Positions 1 to 9,927 of a stretch of 64,000 nt of DNA are shown one piece after another; positions within the stretch are counted from its first letter, which is position 1, and each line of letters starts with the position of its first letter. The stretch is from Gordonia humi (GTDB lineage: Bacteria; Actinomycetota; Actinomycetes; Mycobacteriales; Mycobacteriaceae). The stretch covers positions 2,294,001-2,358,000 of the forward strand of contig NZ_JACIFP010000001.1 of assembly GCF_014197435.1 (NCBI RefSeq), written 5' to 3'. A model generated the notes under the pieces. That model saw nothing but the letters and a program-made list of their open reading frames with translations. It had not been told where the DNA came from and searched no databases. Position numbers and translations under genes: made by a program.

Positions 1-1
1 G

Positions 2-25
2 TCGCTGCTGCCGGTGAACCCGTGA
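2..25 (+). CDS. 3' end of the preceding gene, probably tsaB (partial)
   Basis: Only the last seven codons and a TGA are in the window, reading SLLPVNP. The stop overlaps the GTG start of the acetyltransferase by the usual GTGA arrangement. In actinobacteria the order is tsaE-tsaB-rimI-tsaD, so tsaB, a partner subunit for t6A tRNA modification, is the expected gene. The identity rests on position only. Confidence 0.35.
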   Translation, partial: SLLPVNP

Positions 26-501
26 TCGACGCGTTGACGCAGGTCGATCTGGTGCGGTGCGCCGAACTCGAGGCGCAGCTGTTCGCGGGCGACTCGCCGT
101 GGCCGCTGGCCGGGTTCGTCGCCGAACTGCGCGCCGAGCACAACCGCTACTTCGCCGCGCGCGACGGCGACGTCCTCGTCGGATACGCGGGAGTGAGCGT
201 GCTCGGGCCGGTCGGCGACCGCGAATGCGAGGTCCACACCATCGCCGTCGATCTCGCGTACCAGGGGCACGGCCACGGTCGGGCGCTGATGGACGCGCTG
301 CTGGCCGTCGCCGATGCGGAGAACGCCGCGGTGTTCCTGGAGGTACGCACCGACAACGCGCCGGCCGTCGCCCTGTACGAACGCAACGGCTTCACCGTCG
401 CCGGGACTCGGCGCAACTACTATCAGCCCTCCGGCGCGGACGCCTACACCATGGTCCGGAGTCCGCGCGGGGAGCGGCTCGAACAGGAGGACCGCCCGTG
501 A
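22..501 (+). CDS. rimI: GNAT N-acetyltransferase RimI (ribosomal protein S18 alanine N-acetyltransferase family)
   Basis: This 159-residue protein is a single GNAT domain, the usual RimI length. The acetyl-CoA pyrophosphate loop is seen near residues 80-88 ([10 protein letters not shown], the Q/RxxGxG/A motif), followed by the [21 protein letters not shown] segment that is typical of RimI. It is expected to acetylate the N-terminal alanine of ribosomal protein S18 in the cytoplasm. The GTG start overlaps the upstream stop by four bases and its own TGA overlaps the tsaD GTG by four bases, so the genes are translationally coupled. The position between tsaB and tsaD is the standard actinobacterial arrangement. 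Substrate range in actinobacteria can be broader than S18. Confidence 0.9.
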   Translation: MIDALTQVDLVRCAELEAQLFAGDSPWPLAGFVAELRAEHNRYFAARDGDVLVGYAGVSVLGPVGDRECEVHTIAVDLAYQGHGHGRALMDALLAVADAENAAVFLEVRTDNAPAVALYERNGFTVAGTRRNYYQPSGADAYTMVRSPRGERLEQEDRP

Positions 502-1526
502 TCGTGATGGGTATCGAGAGCTCGTGCGACGAGACCGGGGTCGGCGTCGTCGACTGGGACGGCGAGAAGGCCACGCTGCTCGCCGACGAGGTGGCCTCGT
601 CGGTCGACGAGCACGCTCGTTACGGCGGTGTGGTGCCCGAGGTGGCGTCGCGCGCGCACCTGCAGGCCATGGTCCCCACCATGACCCGCGCCCGCGAGGC
701 CGCCGACATCGACCGCCCCGATGCGATCGCGGTGACCATCGGACCGGGTCTGGCCGGCGCCCTGCTGGTCGGCGTCGCCGCGGCCAAGGCGTACGCCCTC
801 GCGTGGGACGTGCCGCTGTACGCGGTGAACCACCTGGGCGGTCACGTCGCGGTCGACACCCTGGAGCACGGTCCGATGCCGTCGTCGGTGGCGCTGCTGG
901 TCTCCGGCGGACACACGCACCTGCTCGGCATCGATGACCTGTCGCGGCCGATCGTCGAGATGGGCACCACCGTCGACGACGCCGCCGGTGAGGCCTTCGA
1001 CAAGGTGGCGCGTCTGCTCGATCTGCCGTATCCGGGAGGCCCGTCCGTCGACGCGATCGCCCGCGACGGCGACCCGACCGCGATCGCGTTCCCGCGCGGC
1101 ATGACCGGTCCGCGTGATGCGCCGTTCGACTTCTCCTTCTCCGGACTCAAGACCGCCGTCGCCCGGTACGTCGAGGGGCGGGTCCGCGCCGGACACGACG
1201 TGTCGGTGCCCGACGTCGCCGCATCGTTCCAGGAGGCGGTGGCCGATGTGTTGACCGCCAAGGCGATCCGGGCCTGCCAGACGCGCGATGTGACGACCCT
1301 GGTCCTCGGCGGGGGAGCGACCGCCAACTCGCGGATCCGTTCGATGGCTCAGGAGCGCACCGCGGCGGCGGGCATCGACCTGCGTGTGCCCAGACCCCGA
1401 CTGTGCACCGACAACGGCGTCATGGTCGCCGCACTGGGCGCGCACGTGATCGGCGGCGGCGCACCGGCGTCGCCGCTGACCGTGGCAACCGACCCCGGCA
1501 TGTCGGTTCAGATCAGCAAACTGTGA
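498..1526 (+). CDS. tsaD: tRNA N6-adenosine threonylcarbamoyltransferase TsaD
   Basis: TsaD transfers the threonylcarbamoyl group to A37 of ANN-decoding tRNAs, forming t6A with TsaB and TsaE. The protein is 342 residues from a GTG at 498, which overlaps the rimI stop and follows a strong AGGAGG ribosome site at 485-490. It opens with the family signature [11 protein letters not shown]. The metal-binding HxxxH appears as HLGGH near residue 112, the nucleotide-binding GGGAT near residue 272, and the C-terminal TDNGVM with its catalytic aspartate. The open frame continues upstream to 57, but that part is a shadow of rimI. The gene looks intact and essential. Confidence 0.95.
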   Translation: MIVMGIESSCDETGVGVVDWDGEKATLLADEVASSVDEHARYGGVVPEVASRAHLQAMVPTMTRAREAADIDRPDAIAVTIGPGLAGALLVGVAAAKAYALAWDVPLYAVNHLGGHVAVDTLEHGPMPSSVALLVSGGHTHLLGIDDLSRPIVEMGTTVDDAAGEAFDKVARLLDLPYPGGPSVDAIARDGDPTAIAFPRGMTGPRDAPFDFSFSGLKTAVARYVEGRVRAGHDVSVPDVAASFQEAVADVLTAKAIRACQTRDVTTLVLGGGATANSRIRSMAQERTAAAGIDLRVPRPRLCTDNGVMVAALGAHVIGGGAPASPLTVATDPGMSVQISKL

Positions 1527-1551
1527 TTGAATCCACCCCACCGGTTGAGCG

Positions 1552-1578
1552 TTGGCACTCGCATGGGTAGAGTGCTAG
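1552..1578. promoter_or_regulatory. CIRCE operator (HrcA binding site) before groES
   Basis: The inverted repeat TTGGCACTC-N9-GAGTGCTAG differs from the consensus TTAGCACTC-N9-GAGTGCTAA at only two positions. It lies about 100 bases before groES, where HrcA represses the chaperonin operon until heat shock. A run resembling a -10 box (TATAAG, 1629-1634) follows. Confidence 0.9.
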
Positions 1579-1680
1579 TTGGCTCTGGCGCTCCCGTCAC
1601 GGCACCCGCGACGACGCGACGGTGCGCCTATAAGAGCCGCGAACGTTATTCGTATAACACGAACGAAAAGGAATGACATC

Positions 1681-1977
1681 GTGGCGAGCGTGAACATCAA
1701 GCCGCTTGAGGACAAGATCCTCGTGCAGACCGTGGAGGCAGAGACCACCACCGCTTCGGGTCTGGTCATCCCCGACTCGGCCAAGGAGAAGCCCTCCGAG
1801 GGCAAGGTCATCGCTGTGGGCCCCGGCCGCGTCAATGAGGCAGGCAACCGCGTCCCCGTCGACGTCGCCGAGGGCGACGTCGTCATCTACAGCAAGTACG
1901 GCGGAACCGAGATCAAGTACGCCGGTGAGGACTACCTGATCCTCTCGGCGCGCGACATCCTCGCCGTCGTCGGCTGA
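1681..1977 (+). CDS. groES: Co-chaperonin GroES (Hsp10)
   Basis: GroES caps the GroEL folding chamber. The 98-residue product matches mycobacterial GroES almost throughout: [12 protein letters not shown] at the N terminus, the [12 protein letters not shown] mobile loop around residues 20-31, and [11 protein letters not shown] plus [13 protein letters not shown] at the C terminus. The GTG start at 1681 is chosen over the longer frame because it fits family length and follows AAAGGAA at 1667-1673. A CIRCE operator lies upstream. The usual next gene, groEL1, is missing; an IS30 element follows instead, so the GroEL partner must be encoded elsewhere. Confidence 0.97.
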   Translation: MASVNIKPLEDKILVQTVEAETTTASGLVIPDSAKEKPSEGKVIAVGPGRVNEAGNRVPVDVAEGDVVIYSKYGGTEIKYAGEDYLILSARDILAVVG

Positions 1978-2000
1978 GCCGACATCCGCGTAAGACTACG

Positions 2001-2013
2001 ACGCCCCGTCCGG
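2001..2013. terminator. Left arm of a probable groES/whiB terminator split by the IS
   Basis: ACGCCCCGTCCGG at 2001-2013 pairs with CCGGGCGGGGCGT at 3484-3496 (12 Watson-Crick pairs and one G-U). If the insertion sequence is removed, the arms come within about 30 bases of each other between the convergent groES and whiB genes, as expected for a two-way terminator. No U tract is visible, which is common in actinobacteria. Confidence 0.5.
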
Positions 2014-2049
2014 TTGGCAGTTTCTAGGGGTCCTCGCAACACCTGATGG

Positions 2050-3423
2050 TTAAGGCATCATCAGTAGATCACGCAGACGCTCGGCTGGGGTATCCCAGCC
2101 GAGCGTTTTGCGTGGACGACCATTGAGCTCTTGAGCGACGTGCTCAAGGTCTTCAGACCCGTACGGCCGCAGGTCCGTGCTCTTCGGGAAGTACTGGCGC
2201 AGAAGCCCGTTTGTGTTCTCGTTGCTGCCCCGCTGCCAGGGTGAGTGCGGATCACAGAAATAGACCGGAACCCCAGTCGCGATGCTGAACTGCCTATGCG
2301 CTGCCATCTCGGCGCCCTGGTCCCAGGTCAGTGACCCCCGCAGATGCTCAGGCAGCGTACCGATCAACCCGATGAGCACGTCACGGACTTCCCCGGCGGT
2401 GTGCCCGCCGGGCAGATGCCCCAGGAGCACGTATCGAGTCGTTCGCTCCACCAGCGTCACGATCGCCGAAGCACTGCCTGGCCCGACGATCAGATCACCT
2501 TCCCAATGGCCAGGCACCGCGCGGTCCTCGATCTCGGGCGGCCGCTTCGAAATCATCACCATCTCGTCGATGAACCTGGACATGCGCTGGCCGGGATGCT
2601 TGCGCGGCTTCCGGCGTGTCCTCCCGGTCCGCAGTGTCTCCGCGACCTCACGCTTGAGCCCACCGCGTGCCTGGACGTACAACGCCTGATAGATCGTCTC
2701 CGGGCTCACTCTCATACTCTCGTCGTCGGGAAACTCCTTCCTCAGAGTGTGGCTGATCTGCTCCGGCGACCACCGCACCGACAGCTTCTCCTGCACGTAC
2801 TCCCGCAACGACACGTGGGTGACGAGCTTCGAGGACTTCGGCCTGGACCTCGACGCTGCCCAGGCGCGATGGGCGAGGTAGGGCTGATAGCGGCCGTCCT
2901 CAGAACGAGCATCGAGCTCACGCTTGATCGTCGAGGCAGGTCTTCCCAGCACGCGACCGATCGCTCGCAGGCTCATGCCACTGCGATACAGGTCAGCGAT
3001 CGTCTCCCGCTCCTCGAGCGAGAGATACCGGGGATGGAGCACGGCCTCCACCGCTGGCAGGGCGGGAACTTCTACCTGCATAGTCATACCGGTGTTGTAA
3101 TCGATCACGGTGCCATCGGGATAGATACGGGAGTTACTCACATGCCGGACACCCTGGTCCCAGTCCCTCGCTGAGCGCACGTTGACGCCCACTCTGGCCG
3201 CTGCTTCTGACTGTGACATGCCATCGGCGCGTAGTTGCACGTACTCAGACTTACGAGGGTGAGGGCCGTTCCCCCTGACCCCACGTCCACGGATCCCGGC
3301 CCGTCGCGCCCACCCGTACGCGGTGTTCCGGTTGACACCGACCTCGCGAGCGGCGGCTGAGATCCCGATGTCCGAACACCTCAGCGTCTCAAGAAACATC
3401 TCTTTCAACTCATTGAACGACAC
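2050..3423 (-). CDS. IS30-family DDE transposase
   Basis: The 457-residue protein has two N-terminal helix-turn-helix segments (about residues 15-45 and 65-90), an IS30-type HTH around 130-170 (LSLEERETIADLYRSGMS), and a C-terminal integrase-like DDE core. The three acidic catalytic residues can be placed in WEGDLIVG, LTWDQGAEM and GSNENTNGLLRQYFPK, the last being the classic IS30 signature. Translation starts at a GTG immediately next to a strong palindrome. No frameshift is seen, so it should be active. It catalyses cut-and-paste or circle-mediated transposition of the element. Confidence 0.95.
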   Translation of the reverse strand: MSFNELKEMFLETLRCSDIGISAAAREVGVNRNTAYGWARRAGIRGRGVRGNGPHPRKSEYVQLRADGMSQSEAAARVGVNVRSARDWDQGVRHVSNSRIYPDGTVIDYNTGMTMQVEVPALPAVEAVLHPRYLSLEERETIADLYRSGMSLRAIGRVLGRPASTIKRELDARSEDGRYQPYLAHRAWAASRSRPKSSKLVTHVSLREYVQEKLSVRWSPEQISHTLRKEFPDDESMRVSPETIYQALYVQARGGLKREVAETLRTGRTRRKPRKHPGQRMSRFIDEMVMISKRPPEIEDRAVPGHWEGDLIVGPGSASAIVTLVERTTRYVLLGHLPGGHTAGEVRDVLIGLIGTLPEHLRGSLTWDQGAEMAAHRQFSIATGVPVYFCDPHSPWQRGSNENTNGLLRQYFPKSTDLRPYGSEDLEHVAQELNGRPRKTLGWDTPAERLRDLLMMP

Positions 3424-3464
3424 GATCCCCGCAACTCCTTGAAGTTCAAGGTGTTGCGGGGATC
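3424..3464. repeat. Perfect palindrome at the transposase start
   Basis: GATCCCCGCAAC (3424-3435) and GTTGCGGGGATC (3453-3464) are 12-base perfect inverted repeats, and the space between them holds a second palindrome (TTGAAGTTCAA). On the minus strand the hairpin ends right at the transposase GTG. Such structures in insertion sequences limit translation from read-through transcripts; this role is inferred. Confidence 0.7.
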
Positions 3465-3527
3465 GCTATAACCCGCCGATTCTCCGGGCGGGGCGTTGTC
3501 ATGTCTGTGCGGTTCTGTCGAGGGATG

Positions 3528-3830
3528 TCAGCCGGCCGCGAGACGTCGGCGTGGGGACCGACGGCGCATCAGGTTGCGTTCGGACTCGGTGAGCCCGCCC
3601 CAGATGCCGTACGGTTCATCGACGGCGAGTGCGTGCGATCGGCACTGGGCCAGGACCGGGCAGTCGGCGCAGACCTGCTTGGCGCGACGCTCACGCTGTG
3701 CGCGCGCCTGTCCGCGTTCGCCCTCCGGGTGGAAGAAGACCGACGAGTCGAGTCCGCGGCACGTGCCGCTCATCTGCCAATCCCAGAAATCGGAGTTGGG
3801 GCCGGGCAGTCGGTCGAGAGTGGTGATCAA
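3528..3830 (-). CDS. whiB3: WhiB-family iron-sulfur transcription factor, WhiB3-like
   Basis: A 100-residue WhiB protein. The four cysteines that bind the 4Fe-4S cluster are visible as GTCRGLD followed by VCADCPVLAQC (Cx2Cx5C), and the family turn GIWGGLTESER is present. RLPGPNSDFWDWQM at the N terminus and FFHPEGERG closely resemble M. tuberculosis WhiB3 (Rv3416), and the position between groES and sigD is the same. The open frame reaches 3881, but a TTG at 3828-3830 preceded by AGGAG eight bases away gives the family length and is preferred. WhiB3 acts with the principal sigma factor in redox and lipid metabolism control. Confidence 0.9.
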   Translation of the reverse strand: MITTLDRLPGPNSDFWDWQMSGTCRGLDSSVFFHPEGERGQARAQRERRAKQVCADCPVLAQCRSHALAVDEPYGIWGGLTESERNLMRRRSPRRRLAAG

Positions 3831-4247
3831 TCTCTTCGCTCCTAGAATCGCGGGGAGACCCGTTTGACGTCTTGACCTCACGGTAGGGGTCCGATGAAAA
3901 GTGAGTCAAACGCCGATTCGCAGGGTTTTCGGACTTTGTTAAACATCGTTGTATGAACAGAAGGCGACGGGAAGAATCGAGGACGCGATCAGCGTGCGAG
4001 CCGTCGGTGAGAACGTGTTCCCACCGGCTACTGTCCCGGTGACCTCGGAGGATGTGTTGTTTCGGGAATTCGTTCGCGCGGATCGACGGTGCCGTCCGGC
4101 CCGAGGTTCGGTCGAGGAGTTCGGCGGCGAAAGTTACCGACAGTCGAACGCATCGTTACCGTTGTTCTCATCAGTCCATCCATTGCTCACCCTGGGTTAC
4201 GTGAAGTTAATTGTGATGATCGTCGCGGAATGCATGAAAGGCGTGGA
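3831..4247. other. Divergent intergenic region between whiB and the Rv3415c-like gene
   Basis: No convincing gene is seen in these 417 bases; the open frame at 3949-4323 has poor codon character and overlaps the next gene. The region is more AT-rich than its surroundings, especially around 3930-3960 and 4200-4220, and should hold the promoters of both flanking genes. Confidence 0.6.
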
Positions 4248-5069
4248 ATGCGGAGAGAATCCGACGGTTTCGAGGCGGCGTTCGGTGTCGCCGATGCGGG
4301 CGGCGATGCGCCGGAGGGTGTAGGCCGCTGGGCGCGCGCCGTCGACCTCGGGGCGCGGGGCGACGTCGCCGCCGCGCGCGGCGCCGTCGAGACGCTGCTG
4401 CGGACCGTCGGTGACGATCGCACGCGCGCGCTGGCGTACGCCGCACGAGCCTCATGGACCCGGCAGTCCGGTCGACACGGCGACGCCCGAGTCGACGACG
4501 GGCGGGCGGCGCGACTCGTCGCGCGATCGGCGACGACCGGCGACCGATGGGCGGTCGCCGCGTGGGCCGACGCGCTCACCGGGCTCGCAGCGGACTCGCT
4601 CGGCATCGGTGACTTCTCCGGTGCCCGCCGTCTGCTGCATCGTGTCGACAGTGTTCTTCCCGACGCCGGTGTCGGCGCGCCCGACTGGGTCACCGGCGAT
4701 CGACTGCGACTCCGCCTGGCCTGGGTGCAGACCGAACTCGCCCTCTATTCGGGCGACACGCCCGGCACGACGGCGCCGCGTGAGCGCGCCGTCGCGTTGG
4801 CGGCCGACTGCCCGTCGCCCCGACACGTCGTCAAGACCGATCTGATCGCTGCGGCGGTCGCTGCGGCGGTCGGCGACATCGCTCATGCCGCCGAACTCGC
4901 TGGTGAGGTGGAGAAGCGATGTGCAACCGCGGGATTGCTGCCGCTGAGCTGGGCGGCGTCGACGATGCTCGCGGGTTGCGGTCCCGAGCCGACAAAATCC
5001 GCACAGCGTGCCGCCGCCGCCGCGCGCGAACTCGCGGTGCGCGGGATGCCGATCAAACCGGCGGCATGA
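4248..5069 (+). CDS. Conserved hypothetical protein in the position of Rv3415c
   Basis: A 273-residue, alanine- and arginine-rich, soluble protein rich in predicted helices, similar in length to the mycobacterial gene at the same place between whiB3 and sigD. Several helical hairpins (for example TRALAYAARASWTRQSGRHGDA, DRLRLRLAWVQTELALYSG and TDLIAAAVAAAVGDIAHAAELA) suggest a TPR-like solenoid, though no repeat consensus is firm. The ATG at 4248 is chosen because AAAGG lies six bases upstream; an earlier ATG at 4230 is possible. Its function is unknown. Being upstream of sigD in the same direction it may belong to that regulon. Confidence 0.75.
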   Translation: MRRESDGFEAAFGVADAGGDAPEGVGRWARAVDLGARGDVAAARGAVETLLRTVGDDRTRALAYAARASWTRQSGRHGDARVDDGRAARLVARSATTGDRWAVAAWADALTGLAADSLGIGDFSGARRLLHRVDSVLPDAGVGAPDWVTGDRLRLRLAWVQTELALYSGDTPGTTAPRERAVALAADCPSPRHVVKTDLIAAAVAAAVGDIAHAAELAGEVEKRCATAGLLPLSWAASTMLAGCGPEPTKSAQRAAAAARELAVRGMPIKPAA

Positions 5070-5186
5070 GCGCGCATCGACGATCGATAGAGTGGTCGGA
5101 GTGATTCCCGGGAGAAGTGTGCGCGCCGACCGTCGGCCGACCCGTGGAACCCCTTTCCCATCGACCCGTAACACTTTGAGACTCGA

Positions 5187-5768
5187 TTGACGATGAAACT
5201 GACAGGTGATGCGTTGGGCCAGGCGGTCCGAGCGGCCGCCGCCGGCGACCGCAACGCGCTTAGCTCAGTGCTCGAGAGTGTGCGGGAACCGGTCCTGCGG
5301 TACTGCCGAGCGCGAATGGGTGCCGGTGAACGGCATCTGTTCTCCGCTGACGATGTGGCTCAGGAGGTGTTGATGGCGGTCATGACGGCGTTGCCCCGGT
5401 ACGAAGACCAGGGTCGGCCATTCATGGCGTTCGTCTACGGCATCGCCTCCCACAAGGTCGCGGATGCGATGCGCTCGGCCTCACGCATCAAGGCCGATCC
5501 GGTCGACGAGATCCCCGAGACCGTCGACTTCGCGAACGGACCCGAGCAGTCCGCGCTGGACGCGGACGCGGGACGACAGATGCGCCTGCTCCTGGAGAAG
5601 CTGCCCGAGAAGCAGCGCGAGATCCTCGTGCTGCGCCTGGTGGTCGGACTCTCGGCCGAAGAGACCGCGGACATGGTCGATTCGAGTCCTGGTGCGGTCC
5701 GCGTCGCGCAGCACCGCGCACTGACGAAACTGAAGAAACTTGTGACACAGGGAGGTGGGCGTCGATGA
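5187..5768 (+). CDS. sigD: ECF RNA polymerase sigma factor SigD
   Basis: A 193-residue ECF sigma factor. Region 2 spans about residues 28-95 (YCRARMG, SADDVAQEVLMAVMTALPRY, FMAFVYGIASHKVADAMR) and region 4 about 130-185 (LPEKQREILVLRLVVGLSAEETADMV, GAVRVAQHRALTKLKK), matching mycobacterial SigD closely. It directs RNA polymerase to a stress and stringent-response set of promoters. The TTG at 5187 has a GAG six bases before it; an ATG at 5193 is an alternative. The stop overlaps the start of the anti-sigma gene by ATGA, so the two are made in step. Confidence 0.93.
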   Translation: MTMKLTGDALGQAVRAAAAGDRNALSSVLESVREPVLRYCRARMGAGERHLFSADDVAQEVLMAVMTALPRYEDQGRPFMAFVYGIASHKVADAMRSASRIKADPVDEIPETVDFANGPEQSALDADAGRQMRLLLEKLPEKQREILVLRLVVGLSAEETADMVDSSPGAVRVAQHRALTKLKKLVTQGGGRR

Positions 5769-6604
5769 ACCGCCGGCGAGATCAGCAGTCATCGCGCGAC
5801 GGTGAACCCGTCGACCTCGGCGCCGTCGGCCACGACGACGCGTTCATCAGCGATCTGGCGGTCGGACGACCGACCCCGATCAACGACGACGCCGAGTACC
5901 AGTTGGCCGCGATGATCACGGCGTGGCGGGCCGACACTCTGGCCGCGCCGATTCCGGCCGAGCCGACGCTCGCGCAGATCGACGCCGCCGTCGCGGTCCG
6001 TGACGGACGCGGCTCCATGTCGCGTCGTCTGCGGATCGTGTCCGGTGCCGCCGCGATCCTCGCCGTGTTCGGCGCTGGTCTCATGGTGATGTCCGAGGGC
6101 GCCGAGCCCGGTGACGCACTGTGGAGCGTCAAGCAGGTCGTGTTCGCCGAACAGGCCCGCCAGACGCAGGCGCGGGTGAACGTCGAGGACAACCTCGACG
6201 CGGCCAAGGTGGCCTTCGAAACGGGCGACGAGGAGATGGCGCGCACCTACATCAGTCGCGCCGAGTCGGAGCTCGGTCCGGTCGGCGACGCCGACACGAT
6301 CGCGGGCCTGCGCAACCGCATCGCCGATCTGCGCAAGTCCGAGGACCCCAAGCCCGACGACCCGCGGATGACGGCCATGACGACCAAGCCCTCGGGACCG
6401 ACCGACGCGCAGGACTCGTCCGATCCGACGTCGTCGGAGACCGACGACCCGAGCGATACGACGACCGGGCCCAGCAAGCCGTCGACGTCCCCGTCCTCTC
6501 CGTCCACCCGCCCGTCGGAGTCGGATTCGTCACGCGAGTCCGTCGAACCGACGAGCCCCGCCTCGGCGAGCCTCACGCTCCTGGAACGGCCCGCCCCGCG
6601 GTAG
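5765..6604 (+). CDS. rsdA: Anti-sigma-D factor RsdA, single-pass membrane protein
   Basis: A 279-residue protein in the place of Rv3413c (RsdA). The cytoplasmic N terminus (residues 1-80) carries the SigD-binding segment (DLGAVGHDDAFISDLAVG and the following LAAMITAWRADTLAAPIP). One membrane helix lies around 87-108 (LRIVSGAAAILAVFGAGLMVM). A coiled, charged segment follows (110-195), then a long low-complexity tail rich in Ser, Thr, Pro and Asp from about 200 on. In mycobacteria RsdA holds SigD at the membrane and is degraded by the Clp protease after cleavage. Its ATG overlaps the sigD stop. Confidence 0.88.
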   Translation: MNRRRDQQSSRDGEPVDLGAVGHDDAFISDLAVGRPTPINDDAEYQLAAMITAWRADTLAAPIPAEPTLAQIDAAVAVRDGRGSMSRRLRIVSGAAAILAVFGAGLMVMSEGAEPGDALWSVKQVVFAEQARQTQARVNVEDNLDAAKVAFETGDEEMARTYISRAESELGPVGDADTIAGLRNRIADLRKSEDPKPDDPRMTAMTTKPSGPTDAQDSSDPTSSETDDPSDTTTGPSKPSTSPSSPSTRPSESDSSRESVEPTSPASASLTLLERPAPR

Positions 6605-6640
6605 GAACCGCTCGCGCCCGTCGGCGGTGAAACCGGCCTG

Positions 6641-8607
<1,967 letters not shown>

Positions 8608-8673
8608 GCCGACATCATCGCGTCGGCCCCGGCACCCCGCGGTTGACACACCCCTATCGAAAGGGCGCAGAAA

Positions 8674-9840
8674 TTGCGTGACCTCGTCGAGTTCGGCATG
8701 GGCCGGACGGCTCGTCGCACCTACGAATTGGATGACATCTCGATCGTTCCGTCCCGGCGGACCCGGTCGTCGAAGAACGTGTCGACGGCGTGGCAGATCG
8801 ACGCCTACCGGTTCGAGTCGCCGATCCTGAACCACCCGACCGATGCGCTCGGCTCGCCGGGGTCGGTCATCGAGCTGGGTCGACTGGGAGCGCTCGGCGT
8901 CCTCAACGGCGAAGGGCTGTGGGCGCGGCACGCGAACCCGGAAGAGAAGATCGCCGAACTCGTCGACATCGCCGAGAACGACCCGGATCCGGCGGCCGCC
9001 GTCCGTCACCTGCAGAAGTTGCACGCGGCACCGATCAACCCGGACCTGCTGGCGGGCATCGTCAAGCAGATCCGTGACGCCGGTGTCACCACGGCCGTCC
9101 GCGTCAGCCCCCAGAACGCACCGGACCTCGCGCCCGGCGTCATCGCCGCGGGCGCCGAGCTCCTCGTCGTGCACGGAACCATCATCTCGGCCGAGCACGT
9201 CGTGCTGGTGGACCGCGGCAGTGAGGACGGCCTCGTCGCCGAACCGCTGAACCTCAAGACGTTCATCTCCGACCTCGACATCCCGGTGATCGCCGGTGCC
9301 GTCCACGATCACCGCACCGCGCTGCACCTCATGCGCACCGGCGCGGCGGGCGTCATCGTCGGATACGGCTCGGCCGAAGGAGCGACGACGACCGGTGAGG
9401 TCCTGGGCATCGGTGTGCCGATGGCCACCGCCATCGCCGACGCCGCCGCGGCCCGTCGCGAATACCTCGACGAGACCGGAGGACGCTACGTCCACGTGAT
9501 CGCCGACGGCGACATCCACAACTCTGGCGACCTGGCCAAGGCCATCGCCTGCGGTGCCGATGCCGCCGTGCTCGGCACTCCGCTCGCGTGTGCGGCGTCG
9601 GCCCCCGGCCGCGGCTGGTACTGGCCGTCGGCGGCCGCGCACCCCAGCACGCCGCGCGGTGCGCTGCTGCAGGTGGCCGAGGACGCCGAACGCGTCGCGC
9701 TCGACGTCGTCCTCAACGGACCGTCGGACGACCCGGACGGTCTTCTCAACTTCATCGGCGGTCTGCGTCGTTCGATGGCCAAGGCGGGCTACTCGGATCT
9801 CAAGGAGTTCCAGAAAGTCGGTCTGTCGGTGCGCGGATAG
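8674..9840 (+). CDS. guaB3: GuaB3-family IMP dehydrogenase-related protein
   Basis: A 388-residue barrel protein without CBS domains, orthologous to Rv3410c by sequence and position. It starts at TTG 8674 preceded by GAAAGGG. Signature stretches include GRTARRTYELDDISIVPSRRTR at the N terminus, PILNHPTDA, VIAGAVHDHRTALHLMRTGAAG and CGADAAVLGTPLA. Where true IMP dehydrogenases have the catalytic GxGSxC loop, this protein reads GYGSAEGATTTG with no cysteine, so the standard covalent mechanism looks impossible. Its activity is therefore uncertain; it may be regulatory or use a different reaction. Co-directional with guaB. Confidence 0.9.
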   Translation: MRDLVEFGMGRTARRTYELDDISIVPSRRTRSSKNVSTAWQIDAYRFESPILNHPTDALGSPGSVIELGRLGALGVLNGEGLWARHANPEEKIAELVDIAENDPDPAAAVRHLQKLHAAPINPDLLAGIVKQIRDAGVTTAVRVSPQNAPDLAPGVIAAGAELLVVHGTIISAEHVVLVDRGSEDGLVAEPLNLKTFISDLDIPVIAGAVHDHRTALHLMRTGAAGVIVGYGSAEGATTTGEVLGIGVPMATAIADAAAARREYLDETGGRYVHVIADGDIHNSGDLAKAIACGADAAVLGTPLACAASAPGRGWYWPSAAAHPSTPRGALLQVAEDAERVALDVVLNGPSDDPDGLLNFIGGLRRSMAKAGYSDLKEFQKVGLSVRG

Positions 9841-9927
9841 CGCACCGCCCGTGTCGTACCGGTCGTAACTCAACTTAGGCGACACTTACTTTCGCCACTG
9901 TGACAATGGTCATTAGTATGTTCTGTC

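Larger units (their letters stand above)
2027..3465. mobile_element. IS30-family insertion sequence, about 1.44 kb, apparently complete
   Basis: One transposase gene fills the element. The ends carry imperfect inverted repeats sharing CGCAACACCT (left about 2027-2043, right about 3449-3465). A CTA triplet occurs just outside each end (2024-2026 and 3466-3468) and may be the target duplication, with one-base uncertainty in the exact ends. It sits between groES and the whiB gene. Confidence 0.85.

Noticed and set aside
3949..4323. 124-codon frame in the whiB gap
   Set aside because: Overlaps the better-supported start at 4248, has no ribosome site and no relatives I recognise.
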